NCBI RefSeq assembly: GCF_902506165.1
Contig: NZ_LR733817.1
Span: 1,224,255-1,288,254, forward strand
DNA from: Bosea sp. 29B
GTDB lineage: Bacteria; Pseudomonadota; Alphaproteobacteria; Rhizobiales; Beijerinckiaceae
Length of the DNA stretch: 64,000 nt
Direction of reading: 5' to 3'
In this document: positions 49,823-58,540 of the stretch, piece after piece
How positions within the stretch are numbered: position 1 is the first letter of the stretch
How the letters are laid out: each line of letters opens with the position of its first letter
Notes under the pieces: generated by a model
What the model was told of the DNA's origin: nothing
Database searches by the model: none
What the model saw: only the letters and a program-made list of their open reading frames with translations
Translations under genes and position numbers: made by a program

Positions 49823-50224
49823 ATGAGTTGGTGGCGTCGTCTGTTTCAAAAGACGAACGGAAATCCATTCGCTCTCACCGACAAGATTTTCCCAGAAGAG
49901 ATGAAGCGCCGGGTTCGCCCGCCTTCTCGGTCGCAGAATTTGACTGAGGCCGAGAAGAAAGCGGACCTTCAGCGGCATTTAGCAGAACGGAAGCAACAAG
50001 CTGAGGTGACCTGGGACTTCAATCGGAAGAGAGCCGAGTCGGTTGGGTCCACTCATTACATCTGGCGTACAGCTGGGGACAGCGATGTTTGTCCCCGGTG
50101 TGCAAATAACAATGGCAAACGGTTCGCCTATGCAAGGCCACCGAAAGGTGGCCACCCTGGCGATGGGCATGACTGTCCAAAAGAACCGTGCCGCTGCTAC
50201 GCGGAGCCAGTAATTCCGAATTGA
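49823..50224 (+). CDS. Prophage cargo gene: stand-alone Mu gpF-like C-terminal domain protein
   Basis: 133 aa, 5 bp after the SH3-like gene. The N-terminal 60 residues are charged and helical (LTEAEKKADLQRHLAERKQQ). The C-terminus THYIWRTAGDSDVCPRCANN ... GHDCPKEPCRCYAEPVIPN closely parallels the end of this prophage's own minor head protein (GYIWRTSRDADVRPSHKRME ... NCRCYAEPVIP). Extra cysteines (CPRC, C, CRC) and histidines suggest a zinc site. It may be a domain copied from a head protein and put to new use; its function is unknown. Confidence 0.7.
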   Translation: MSWWRRLFQKTNGNPFALTDKIFPEEMKRRVRPPSRSQNLTEAEKKADLQRHLAERKQQAEVTWDFNRKRAESVGSTHYIWRTAGDSDVCPRCANNNGKRFAYARPPKGGHPGDGHDCPKEPCRCYAEPVIPN

Positions 50225-50228
50225 GCCA

Positions 50229-52400
50229 TTATCTGACCGCTCCCTTCAGATCCCGGACCATGCCCGCGTTAACGTCGCGCTGCGTATTTCCGATCTGTTG
50301 AGCGGTGTCGTGGGGATCACCGGAGCCAGTGACGCTGACGTGGTTCTCCTGGTTGACCGTGACAGTCGTCCCGGCCGTAGAACCCGGAGGGGGTGTCAGA
50401 GACGCGCCGTTGCCGCCCAGGCCGCCACCGTCGATCTTACCCACGTTTGCACCGGCCTGCGCGATAGCGTCTTCATAGGACTGCACGCGGCCCATGGCGG
50501 TCTGCCGATCCGCCTCGCGCACCCGATCGCCGAAACTCGGCATCTTGACCGAGCCGCCGTCATCCTTGGAGTTCGGGGTGAGCCCGGCTTCTTTCGCAGC
50601 CCAGTCACGGACATAGGGGTCTTTCGAATTGATGTCTGACTGGAGGTCGCGGCCAGTCTTTCGGCGATAGGCCTCCGCCTGGCCGCCTGAGCCTGCTGCC
50701 GACGGCGTTACTTCCGTCGATTGCTGCTGAAGGCGAGCGGACCAGCCGTTGGCAGCAGCCGCCCGCTTGTTAGCCTCCCCCGCGCGATCAGCCGGGCGCT
50801 CATATTCCCGCGAAACGATAGCGCCGGCCTCTCCAGCTGAAGTCACGCCCTGGAGCATATTCCAGGTTTTGCGCTCTTGGCCTTTCGTCATCTCCCAATA
50901 AGCGCCTTCACGCTGTTGCCGCGCGTCGGCTGAGGACATGTCGATGCCGGTTCCCCTTAGGATGTTGGCACGGCGATCGGGATGATGCTGATAGAGACCG
51001 TGCGCACGGCCTCCGTCGCCTCGGGCGTTAGGGTTGAACGCCGACTCAGCTTCCTCGTTTGCCACGAGGCCTGAAGCAGCTTCGTGAGAAAGGCCCTTGC
51101 TTCGCCAGAAATCATAGGACTCTTGCGCCGCCGCCAACTTAGCAGCGCTCCCCTTCGGCGCCGTAGCTGCGCCATTCGAAGGGTCTCCGCCACCGCGCCA
51201 CCAGCGCTTCACCTTGCCCCAAAGCGACGTGTCCTTGCTCTGGCCCTGCTGGCGCTTGGCAGCATCAGCTTCCAGATCGCCCGGACTGGCCGGCCCGAAC
51301 GTACCGGCAGCCCGACGACGAGCGATCTCCTGGTCCTCTCCGCCATTAGCCTCCGTCGGCGACATGCCGAGCGCGATGGCGCCGCCGATACCGAACAGGC
51401 GGAGAAACTTGCCGAGCGAGCCACCGAGCAGCGCGACCGACGCGGCCGTCCCGACTTTCGCGATAGCTGCCGCGACACCGAGGAGCCAGCCGGACACCTT
51501 GAGGCCTATCAGTGCGACGAGCGCGGCCGTGAGGCCGTCGACGCCGGCGATGGACTGCGTGAGGTTGTCGAACTTCTGCCAGAGCGGACCCAGCACCTCG
51601 AGGAGCTTTTCGAAGATGCCGGCCAGCTCCGAGGCCACCTTGCCGAGCTTGTCGAAGAAGGCGACGATCTTGTCGGAGTTCTGGACAAGAAACTCGTCGA
51701 GCTTCTCGAACGTGCCGGTCAGGCCCGGCCCAAACCGATCGAGCAGCAACGTACCGATGCCGCCAAGCGTATCGGAGAGCTTGCCGAGCGCGACCTGCAG
51801 CGCGTTCGCCTTGCGGGCCGCCTCGTCCTCATCGACCCCGAGTCGCTTCAGTGTGGCGGAGTGCTCCGCCATTCGCTTTGCGAGTTGGCCGTTCTGGAGC
51901 GCTTCCAGCGTCTTCAGGTCGACGCCGGCGAACTCGGCCAGCCCCATCTGTTCCGCGCGGCTGCGGCCCTTGATGGTGTTGGCGAAGTCCTTCAGCAGCG
52001 CCACGCTGTCGCGAAGCTTGCCGTTCTCGCGGGTGACGACGCCGATCTGCTTCAGGAACCCCTCAAACCCGGGGTTCCACTTCAGGTTCTTGCCGAATGT
52101 CTCGATCGACGACCCGGCGCTCTCGGCCGAGCCCCCGAGCTGCGAGACGGCATAGCTGACGGCCTTGATCTGCGAGACGGTCGTCTGCGTGCGCTGCGCC
52201 TGCCAATACAGGCTGTCGAACGAACGGCTGATCTTGACGACCGCGGCCGAAACGGCAGCAGACGCGACGGCAGCGGCTTTTCCCAGCGCAACGACCGAAT
52301 TCGTCGCGGTCGTGACGGCGCCGGAGAACTTCTTTTCCTGCCCTGGCTCAACCCGGAAGCCGAGCGAGACCAGAAACTCCTTGATGACGTCACCGGCCAT
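50229..52400 (-). CDS. Phage tail tape measure protein with tail lysozyme domain
   Basis: 723 aa. The N-terminal half is helical and hydrophobic (ALVALIGLKVSGWLLGVAAAIAKV, about 290-345), as in tape measure proteins. Residues about 410-535 form a phage tail lysozyme-type domain: AAQESYDFWRSKGLSHEAASGL, then ESAFNPNARGDGGRAHGLYQHH. This would open peptidoglycan during injection. Its length sets tail length. It starts 11 bp inside the end of the frameshift product of the chaperone gene. Confidence 0.88.
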   Translation of the reverse strand: MAGDVIKEFLVSLGFRVEPGQEKKFSGAVTTATNSVVALGKAAAVASAAVSAAVVKISRSFDSLYWQAQRTQTTVSQIKAVSYAVSQLGGSAESAGSSIETFGKNLKWNPGFEGFLKQIGVVTRENGKLRDSVALLKDFANTIKGRSRAEQMGLAEFAGVDLKTLEALQNGQLAKRMAEHSATLKRLGVDEDEAARKANALQVALGKLSDTLGGIGTLLLDRFGPGLTGTFEKLDEFLVQNSDKIVAFFDKLGKVASELAGIFEKLLEVLGPLWQKFDNLTQSIAGVDGLTAALVALIGLKVSGWLLGVAAAIAKVGTAASVALLGGSLGKFLRLFGIGGAIALGMSPTEANGGEDQEIARRRAAGTFGPASPGDLEADAAKRQQGQSKDTSLWGKVKRWWRGGGDPSNGAATAPKGSAAKLAAAQESYDFWRSKGLSHEAASGLVANEEAESAFNPNARGDGGRAHGLYQHHPDRRANILRGTGIDMSSADARQQREGAYWEMTKGQERKTWNMLQGVTSAGEAGAIVSREYERPADRAGEANKRAAAANGWSARLQQQSTEVTPSAAGSGGQAEAYRRKTGRDLQSDINSKDPYVRDWAAKEAGLTPNSKDDGGSVKMPSFGDRVREADRQTAMGRVQSYEDAIAQAGANVGKIDGGGLGGNGASLTPPPGSTAGTTVTVNQENHVSVTGSGDPHDTAQQIGNTQRDVNAGMVRDLKGAVR

Positions 52401-52629
52401 TCCGGGAGGCCTCCTGCGAGCGCCACGTGTTCTCGTCGAGCACGTCGAGCGCGTCGTTCATCTCGGCCACGTCGTAGAGCGACAAGGTGCCGTCGATGAC
52501 ATCGGTGTACCGGCAGAGCCCGCGCAGGACGGGCCGCAGGACGTAATCCTTGCCGTCCGGCAGCGCGACGGCGTCGTATTTCAGGCCGGGCTGTCGCCGG
52601 TCAAATTCGACGCCAGCCCGTCGAAAAAA
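52390..52629 (-). CDS. Tail assembly chaperone extension made by -1 frameshift (DUF6889-like)
   Basis: A 77-residue open frame runs from the slippery site to 52390: VEFDRRQPGLKYDAVALPDG, DYVLRPVLRGLCRYTDVIDG, LYDVAEMNDALDVLDENTW. It has no ATG, GTG or TTG near its beginning. It is in the -1 frame relative to the chaperone, and the two frames join exactly at T-TTT-TTC (52629-52623). The fused product would be the long form of the tail chaperone (gpGT equivalent). It resembles the small DUF6889 proteins found at this position in other phages. Confidence 0.78.
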   Translation of the reverse strand, partial: FFRRAGVEFDRRQPGLKYDAVALPDGKDYVLRPVLRGLCRYTDVIDGTLSLYDVAEMNDALDVLDENTWRSQEASRNGR

Positions 52630-53012
52630 GGGCCGAGCTCGTTCATGACGACACGCGATGCGATAGTCAGGAGATGGATGCCACCGATATCGTCGAACTG
52701 CGGCTTGCCGGCCACCTTGTTCCAGGCCGGAACCCAGCCACGATCACCATCGATCTTGCGCTGCACACGCTCCATGCTGCGAGCGATGACATACTCGACG
52801 GCATTGTCGGACACCTCACCCAGCGCCTCCACCGCTCGCTGGAGTGCAGCTTCGGGCGAAACGTTCCCGCCCGCCCCATCTTCCGCCACCGAGCGCAGCG
52901 TAGTCAGGATCGGTGCCAGCCGGCGAACGACATGGAGCTGTGTCATCGCATCGAGCCGACCAGCTTTGTAGGTGTGGCCGGCAAGGTTGAATTCGAGGGG
53001 CGCGCTCAGCAT
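52581..53012 (-). CDS. Tail assembly chaperone, short form (gpG equivalent)
   Basis: 143 aa from the ATG at 53012, overlapping the tail tube stop by one base (TGATG). PLEFNLAGHTYKAGRLDAMTQLHVVRRLAPIL is the motif of tail assembly chaperones in sheath-bearing phages of this type. Near the end the message contains CCT TTT TTC, where a -1 slip gives the long form. The zero-frame product ends ASNLTGDSPA. Confidence 0.75.
   Translation of the reverse strand: MLSAPLEFNLAGHTYKAGRLDAMTQLHVVRRLAPILTTLRSVAEDGAGGNVSPEAALQRAVEALGEVSDNAVEYVIARSMERVQRKIDGDRGWVPAWNKVAGKPQFDDIGGIHLLTIASRVVMNELGPFFDGLASNLTGDSPA
52623..52629 (-). promoter_or_regulatory. -1 ribosomal frameshift site T TTT TTC
   Basis: In the zero frame the codons are CCT-TTT-TTC, giving the X-XXY-YYZ heptamer T-TTT-TTC. 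Both tRNAs can re-pair after slipping back one base. After slippage the next codons (CGA CGG GCT GGC) lie in the open downstream frame. Position and direction match the G/GT arrangement known from lambda and most long-tailed phages. Confidence 0.75.
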
Positions 53013-53473
53013 CAGATCACCGAAGGCGTGCCGGTGCCGAGCAGGTACTCGATGCGGCCAGCGTTGAAGGTCCATTCGTTGACGGTCGAGTCCTTGGCGT
53101 AGGTCAGATCCGGCGCCTTCGACCAACCGAGGCCGAGGCAGGTGATGACATCACCGGTCGCGGCGTTGCGCAGCACAATCACGCCCTGGCCATAGAGCGA
53201 TGCGGAACTCGTCTCGATATTGTAGGCGGTCATGAGCTGGTTGTTCGTGGGCGAACCCTTGAGCAGCCGGATCGTCACGATGCCGTTCTGCGCCTTGTGC
53301 AGCGAATGGGTGCCGGAACCGTCGGCACCCATCATCAGCGTGCCCTTGTTGTCCGCCTGGGCAATCGAGATGCCTTCCTCGGCAGGGCCGGCGCCATCAC
53401 CGAGCGTGATCGTCCCGCCCGGCCCGACATAGGAGGCCGTGACGTCGGCGAAGCTGTATGCGTTGATGAACAT
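53012..53473 (-). CDS. Phage tail tube protein (DUF3277)
   Basis: 153 aa. FINAYSFADVTASYVGPGGTITLGDGAGPAEEGISI and GIVTIRLLKGSPTNNQLM are DUF3277 features; members form the inner tube of contractile tails. It follows the sheath gene by 12 bp and overlaps the chaperone start by one base. Confidence 0.85.
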   Translation of the reverse strand: MFINAYSFADVTASYVGPGGTITLGDGAGPAEEGISIAQADNKGTLMMGADGSGTHSLHKAQNGIVTIRLLKGSPTNNQLMTAYNIETSSASLYGQGVIVLRNAATGDVITCLGLGWSKAPDLTYAKDSTVNEWTFNAGRIEYLLGTGTPSVI

Positions 53474-53485
53474 TGCGGCCCCCGA

Positions 53486-55285
53486 TTACCGGTTGACGTT
53501 GATCATGACGTCCACCGAGTGGACGGCGCCGGCGAGCTTCACAGCGATCTGGAACGGCACCGACTTGCGGGCCTCCCGATCGGCCTGGCTCTGCTGCGCC
53601 ACCGGGGGCGCGAAGACGTAGTAGCCCTTGGGCAGGAAGTCCCCGGTCTTGAGCTGGCCGAACCCGGCAGCGTTCCACTGGCCGGGCGCGACGAGGCCGT
53701 TCCGCACCGCCTGCGCCAGCCGCGCTTCCATGACCGTCTGGAGCGTGGTCATGCCCTCGTCCGTCTGCGGCACCTTCGGGAAGGTGTAGAGGACGTTCCA
53801 GAGCGCGGTCTGGATGTCGTTCTCCAGCCAATCGAGGCCGTGCCACTCGTCGAAGAAAGAGCCGTCGCTGTTGACGCCGTGCTGGATGATCGCAGTGTCG
53901 TTGTCGTAGTTGACGAAGACGTTCGCGTGCTTGGCCTTCAGGGCCGCGGCCTGCGTCTGCGTGATCGTCTCCGGGGTGATGCCCGGCTCCTGCTTGAACA
54001 TCAGTGTGATCGTGGTGTTCGATCCCTGGAAGTTCACCGTCGCAGCGCGGCCGAAGAACGAGGCCACCGACTGGCCGGACTTGGTCGAATACTGCAGAAA
54101 CGTGCGCTTGTAGCCGGCATCCGAAAGCTGGGAGGCGAGATCGTCGGTGATCGAGGGATCGATGATCCGGGTATCGCCGGAAGTCAGCCCGAGCCGGCGC
54201 TTCTTCTGCTGCGCTTCGATGAAGGCGGACGCCGCCAGCAGTTCCGGGATGCCGACGCCCTCCTCGGCAAGGATCGCGGCATACCAATCGCCAGAGACGT
54301 CCGCCAGCGCCTCCAGAGCCTCGACAAGGCTTTCCGGGTCGATGCCGTCGGCCGGCGCGCTGGCGGTGGCCTGCGTGAGCTTCAGGATGCCGGAAACGTC
54401 GGTACCCGCTCCGCCGGACAGCGTTGCGCCGGAGACTGCGATGTTCGTGCCGGATTTGGCAATGGTGTAGGCGTTGCCGCCGGTGCCGGTCGCCTTGCTG
54501 ATGCAATAGAGGACGGAGCCGACGACCGTGTAGGTCATGGCGACGAGATTGGCGTCCGCGCTCTCGTTCAGGAACGCGACCAGCGAAGCCAACGTCGCAG
54601 CGAGGTTAGCTCCGATGTTGACCTGGTTACCGGCCGCCCCCGAAGCGACGAAGGTGATCGCCGTGCCCTTGATCGTGATCGTGTCGGCTGGCGCGGGCTG
54701 GCCGGAGAAGGTGTAGGAACCGAATGCCGTCGGCGGCATGGCATACGACAGCGTACGGCCGGCGCCGATGCCCGGACCCTGCAGCCGGAAACGGCGGATG
54801 TTGCCGTCCCAGACGAAGGCCGAGCCGACAGGGAGCTCCGCAAGCACGAGCGAAGCCGCACCGTTCAGGTTGGTGATGGCAGACCAGTTGATGCCGTCGA
54901 CCGTGACCGGGACGCCGTCGATATAAATGAAGAATGCCCCGGCGGTGACCGCCTGGAAGACCGACAACGCGCTCTGGGCCGAGGTCAGGACGCCGCCGCG
55001 CAGCGTCGCCTTGGTCGCAGCGCGAGCCCATCGACCGATGTAGTAGAGCGACGGCTGCGGCGTCTGGCCGAAATGGCGCATCGCCGCGAGGTACTCGACG
55101 TCGGTCGAGGAGAAGTCCTGCGCGACGCCGGCCATGTTCGAGTAGCTGCGAATCCGCTCGCCAACGTCGATGACGTCGGAAGCCCCGACGGCCATGCCGG
55201 CCCCGAAGTTCCGCGTCGGAGCGGCCACGGGCGCCAGGCTGACATTGATGTTGACGACGTCGGAGACTGCCAGTCCCTGGGCCAT
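53486..55285 (-). CDS. Phage tail sheath protein (DUF3383) with an inserted domain
   Basis: 599 aa from the ATG at 55285. The N-terminal [45 protein letters not shown] and the C-terminal [18 protein letters not shown] region ([20 protein letters not shown]) are DUF3383. A beta-rich module at about 190-295 ([20 protein letters not shown] ... [15 protein letters not shown]) is inserted and explains the above-average length. The sheath shows this is a contractile-tailed phage. Confidence 0.88.
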   Translation of the reverse strand: MAQGLAVSDVVNINVSLAPVAAPTRNFGAGMAVGASDVIDVGERIRSYSNMAGVAQDFSSTDVEYLAAMRHFGQTPQPSLYYIGRWARAATKATLRGGVLTSAQSALSVFQAVTAGAFFIYIDGVPVTVDGINWSAITNLNGAASLVLAELPVGSAFVWDGNIRRFRLQGPGIGAGRTLSYAMPPTAFGSYTFSGQPAPADTITIKGTAITFVASGAAGNQVNIGANLAATLASLVAFLNESADANLVAMTYTVVGSVLYCISKATGTGGNAYTIAKSGTNIAVSGATLSGGAGTDVSGILKLTQATASAPADGIDPESLVEALEALADVSGDWYAAILAEEGVGIPELLAASAFIEAQQKKRRLGLTSGDTRIIDPSITDDLASQLSDAGYKRTFLQYSTKSGQSVASFFGRAATVNFQGSNTTITLMFKQEPGITPETITQTQAAALKAKHANVFVNYDNDTAIIQHGVNSDGSFFDEWHGLDWLENDIQTALWNVLYTFPKVPQTDEGMTTLQTVMEARLAQAVRNGLVAPGQWNAAGFGQLKTGDFLPKGYYVFAPPVAQQSQADREARKSVPFQIAVKLAGAVHSVDVMINVNR

Positions 55286-55287
55286 GT

Positions 55288-55872
55288 TCAGTTCTCCACG
55301 ATGAAGGGCTGCGTCTCCCCGCCATGCGCCTCGAATGCGCCGCCGACGGAGAGAATGTTCAGGATCGGGTAGGTGCGGACGAAGGCGCGCCGCAGGTGGA
55401 TTTCGAGATCGACGCGGCGCACCCATCGCTCATTGAGCAGATCGGAGGCGGTGCGCATCCTGGTGCATTCGAGCAGGTTGACGCCGCCTGCCCGCATCGC
55501 CTCGCGGTTCTGGGCGACCATCAGGCCGTCACGCAAGCGGCTCGCAAACGAGTAGGCGTTCGGCCCGTAGAAGCTGGCCAGCAGCTCGACCGTGTCGTGA
55601 CGCTGCTGTTCGTCTTCGCCCTGATTTCCCGGATGATGGATCTTCACCGTGCCGTAGTCGGACGCGATGACCGTGACGCCGATCGCGCACCAGTTCGTCC
55701 CGATGTCCGGATGGGGCGGCGGCTCGGGTTGCCAGCGCGGTCGGACGAGGCTGCGGGTCAAGCCAGTGATGCCGGTGACGACATCGCCGATGAAATTCTC
55801 AAAGGCATCATCTTCGACCGGACGCGTCGAGATCGGCGCGAGATAGCCGCCCGTCGAACTGTCGTTGGACAT
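55288..55872 (-). CDS. Phage neck terminator-like protein
   Basis: 194 aa. [32 protein letters not shown], then [26 protein letters not shown] and [14 protein letters not shown], a pattern shared with the LIC_12616-type neck terminator proteins located just before the sheath. It probably caps the tail tube at the neck. Confidence 0.65.
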   Translation of the reverse strand: MSNDSSTGGYLAPISTRPVEDDAFENFIGDVVTGITGLTRSLVRPRWQPEPPPHPDIGTNWCAIGVTVIASDYGTVKIHHPGNQGEDEQQRHDTVELLASFYGPNAYSFASRLRDGLMVAQNREAMRAGGVNLLECTRMRTASDLLNERWVRRVDLEIHLRRAFVRTYPILNILSVGGAFEAHGGETQPFIVEN

Positions 55873-55884
55873 GGAAGCCTCGCG

Positions 55885-56253
55885 TCAGCGCAGATCGAGC
55901 AACCGGCAGGTGGCGCAGGTGAAGCCGGCGCCGTAGCGCGAATAATCGTCGACGGTCACGACGGTGTACCGGCGGCCGTTCCAAGTGACGACATCGGCGT
56001 CGAGGCCGGCGCCACCCTCGGTGAAGCGGAACACCGAGTGCATGATGATCGAGCCGGTCGACAGTGCCGCCTCGGGGTTGCGCTGGAGATTGCGGCCCTT
56101 GTCGGAGGTGACGACGACCGAGATCGCGGTAGTTGTCTCGGTTTTGACACTGCGGCCGGTCTGCGGGTCGACGTCGACGACGCTGCGGGTCACATTGGCT
56201 GCATCGGCGAACAGCGGATCGCTGAGCACATCGGAAACATCGAGCAGGGGCAT
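55885..56253 (-). CDS. Phage head-tail joining protein, unassigned family
   Basis: 122 aa. LLDVSDVLSDPLFADAANVTRS opens the protein and VVTWNGRRYTVVTVDDYSRYGAGFT follows, a small beta-barrel pattern typical of head-closure or neck proteins. It overlaps the upstream gene by one base. Assignment rests mainly on its position. Confidence 0.6.
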   Translation of the reverse strand: MPLLDVSDVLSDPLFADAANVTRSVVDVDPQTGRSVKTETTTAISVVVTSDKGRNLQRNPEAALSTGSIIMHSVFRFTEGGAGLDADVVTWNGRRYTVVTVDDYSRYGAGFTCATCRLLDLR

Positions 56254-56735
56254 CAGCTACCCTTCTTGCGCACCACATGTGTGACGGCGCGGCGCAACTG
56301 GCCGGTGTCGATCAAGGGGCGCTCCCCGGTCCTCCCCTTCGCCCGGCGCTTCGCCAGCGTCTTGGGAGATAGCGGCGTGAACGGACCCTCGGTGATCTTC
56401 GCCTTGACGGAGTTCGCCGCCACCATGCCAGCACGATCGAAATCGCGCTGGATCATCTCGGACTTGCCTTCCAGTGCCGATAAGCCGGCGGCCTTGAGAT
56501 GCGGCACGAATTGCTTGCTGGCGCTCTCCACGCCCGGGACCAAAAAGGGCCGCTCCGGGATGTTCTGCGCCGGCGATCCGGTCTCCATGAGATAGCCGAT
56601 CTCGGCATTGTTGATCGGCGTGTCCGTGCGGCCCGCCGTGGTCGAGGGGATGCCGACGAGAACCTCTTTCGAGGTCAGATCCCGGACGCCCTTCAGAACC
56701 GCGCCAACGCGATCCTTGACGATGCGGACGTTCAC
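56253..56735 (-). CDS. HK97-gp10-like / virion morphogenesis neck protein
   Basis: 160 aa. VLVGIPSTTAGRTDTPINNAEIGYLMETGSPAQNIPERPFLVPG and the C-terminal PLSPKTLAKRRAKGRTGERPLIDTGQLRRAV are features of neck proteins of the gp10/virion morphogenesis group. It overlaps the preceding DUF4054 gene by 4 bp. Confidence 0.72.
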   Translation of the reverse strand: MNVRIVKDRVGAVLKGVRDLTSKEVLVGIPSTTAGRTDTPINNAEIGYLMETGSPAQNIPERPFLVPGVESASKQFVPHLKAAGLSALEGKSEMIQRDFDRAGMVAANSVKAKITEGPFTPLSPKTLAKRRAKGRTGERPLIDTGQLRRAVTHVVRKKGS

Positions 56736-57124
56736 AGCTGCCAGCCGCCAGAGCCGGCCATGCGGGCAAGCTGCAGGAATTGGACGCCATAGGTCGTGGC
56801 GTTCCAGTGACCGGCGCCGGTGTCGAGCGTGGTGCTGCCGGCATCGTAGGAGACGGACACCTTGTCGACCGTCTTGCCGGTCACCACACCCGTATTGGCT
56901 CCAGGCACAGCGCCGGACGCCGACGACCGAACCGCCTGCTGCGCAAGCGCGATGTGGTGCGCTGTGAACAGCTCGAGGCCGTGGTCGAGCAGATCAGCCC
57001 AGCGATCAGGGCGCAGCATCAATGCCCCGATGCCCAGCCAATAGCTGACCGAGCCATCGGGGTAGCTGGTAACGTCCGCGAACTCGGGAAAGTGCTCGCG
57101 GAAGCTGGCCGGAGTGACGGTCAC
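56732..57124 (-). CDS. DUF4054 head-tail adaptor
   Basis: 130 aa. FREHFPEFADVTSYPDGSVSYWLGIGALML and ELFTAHHIALAQQAVRS are typical of DUF4054 adaptor proteins. The C-terminus GHWNATTYGVQFLQLARM is conserved in the same group. It overlaps both flanking genes by 4 bp. Confidence 0.78.
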   Translation of the reverse strand: MTVTPASFREHFPEFADVTSYPDGSVSYWLGIGALMLRPDRWADLLDHGLELFTAHHIALAQQAVRSSASGAVPGANTGVVTGKTVDKVSVSYDAGSTTLDTGAGHWNATTYGVQFLQLARMAGSGGWQL

Positions 57125-57483
57125 GCCGCGGCCTTCGCCTTGGCCTCCGCCTCCTCGATGAGCTTCAGGGCCTCGTCCTCGGCCAGTCCGGCGATGTCGT
57201 CGAGGCCAACGGCCTTCGCGCGCTCGGCAAGCGTCAGCTCGGGCGGGGTCTCAGGGGCATCCTTGCCCTTGCTTCCCTTGCCCTTGCCGCCCTTGGCCTT
57301 GCCGTCATCATCGGCCTTCGCCTCGACGATCTCGCACCCGGCCGCCTTGGCGTACCAGTGATGCGCGACCTCGTCGGGGACGCCGTGGTTGAGCCCCGGC
57401 TTGAGGCTGTAGACCTTGCCGTCGTTCAGGGTGATGTCGACCTTGACGGGGGTCGACACGGTGAAGGTTTCGCTCTTGGCCAT
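57121..57483 (-). CDS. Small phage structural-region protein, unknown
   Basis: 120 aa. The N-terminal 55 residues look like a compact domain (KVDITLNDGKVYSLKPGLNHGVPDEVAHHWYAKAAG). They are followed by a Lys/Gly/Asp linker and a C-terminal helix-extension-helix-like segment, LTLAERAKAVGLDDIAGLAEDEALKLIEEAE. Proteins of this kind often sit between major capsid and adaptor genes. Function not known. Confidence 0.6.
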   Translation of the reverse strand: MAKSETFTVSTPVKVDITLNDGKVYSLKPGLNHGVPDEVAHHWYAKAAGCEIVEAKADDDGKAKGGKGKGSKGKDAPETPPELTLAERAKAVGLDDIAGLAEDEALKLIEEAEAKAKAAA

Positions 57484-57486
57484 GGC

Positions 57487-58524
57487 TCAGATCCCATCCC
57501 GGTAGGCGACAGTCTCGGGGTAGACGAACTCGACGACGCCGAGTCGCCCGAAGTAGGTCACGAGCTGGCGCAGGTCGCGGTATTCCAGCGGGGTGCGCTG
57601 CAGCGGCACCATCGGGAAGCGGACGTAATTCTCCGCCTGGGTGTACGCCACCATGCGATCGGTGGCGCCGGCGCCACGGCCGGTCAGCCACTTCACCGGC
57701 TGGATATCGAGCGGCCGACCGGTCTGCGCCATCGTCAGGGAGTTCTCCCGGAGATAGGTCAGGATCGACTTGTCCGCGGCGGACGAAACCAGCTGCCCGT
57801 TGATGTAGGCAAATTTCAGCGGCGGCAGCAGCAGCTTCGTCGGCACCTGGGCAAAGCCGGTGGCCTGCCAAGCGGCCGTCAGAGTGTCGTTGACGTCGCG
57901 CAGGATCTGCGTCGGGCTCTTGTTCGCCCAGAGCGGCGAGGAGCCGGTACCATCGGAAGGGACGTTCGACGGCGTGATCAGGCCGGAATTGACGAGGCCG
58001 GTGAAGCCCAGATCGGTGTCGCCGATGTAGACCTGCTCGTCGATGTCCATATTGTGCTTCAGGACCATGCCTGAATACTTCTGGCTGTCGACCGGGCGCC
58101 CGACCTGCTGCGCGCTTTCCAGCTCGGGGATCGTCCAACCGAGCTGCATCGCCCACAGGTTCAGCGGGTTGGCGGTCTTGCCGATATCCAGCGCCAGCGA
58201 GGCGATGGCCGAGGCATCTTTGCCGATCCAGGCCTTGCCGGTCGGGGTCAGGCCGCCGATCGCAGCGAAGGTCGAATTCGTGAAGGACGACACCTCGTCC
58301 GCGATCGACACGTCGGAGCGCAGGTCGATGTCGCGCGACCAGGAGAACGAAACCAGCGGCTCATGCAGCGTCTGGTCGAGACGCTCGAGCTCGCCGATGA
58401 CGAAGGCGCCGGCCGAGTCGATGGTGGCGCGGTCGAAGGTGGCCGCGTCGGTGAAGCGAACCCGCTTCAGGATGGCCGGGGCCGCCAGGGGCGCGCCGAG
58501 GCCGGGAAGGATGATCTTGCTCAT
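57487..58524 (-). CDS. Major capsid protein (DUF2184)
   Basis: 345 aa from the ATG at 58524 (MSKIILPGLG). Segments include SFTNSTFAAIGGLTPTGKAWIG, SGMVLKHNMDIDEQVYIGDTDLGFTGLVN and the C-terminal FPMVPLQRTPLEYRDLRQLVTYFGRLGVVEFVYPETVAYRDG, diagnostic of DUF2184 capsid proteins. It follows the cement and protease genes, as expected. Confidence 0.85.
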   Translation of the reverse strand: MSKIILPGLGAPLAAPAILKRVRFTDAATFDRATIDSAGAFVIGELERLDQTLHEPLVSFSWSRDIDLRSDVSIADEVSSFTNSTFAAIGGLTPTGKAWIGKDASAIASLALDIGKTANPLNLWAMQLGWTIPELESAQQVGRPVDSQKYSGMVLKHNMDIDEQVYIGDTDLGFTGLVNSGLITPSNVPSDGTGSSPLWANKSPTQILRDVNDTLTAAWQATGFAQVPTKLLLPPLKFAYINGQLVSSAADKSILTYLRENSLTMAQTGRPLDIQPVKWLTGRGAGATDRMVAYTQAENYVRFPMVPLQRTPLEYRDLRQLVTYFGRLGVVEFVYPETVAYRDGI

Positions 58525-58540
58525 GATCTCTCTGGCCCCG

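Noticed and set aside
44748..55285. Contractile tail genes considered as a tailocin or extracellular injection system
   Set aside because: Terminase, portal, protease, capsid and lysin genes are contiguous with them, so this is a prophage head-plus-tail module.
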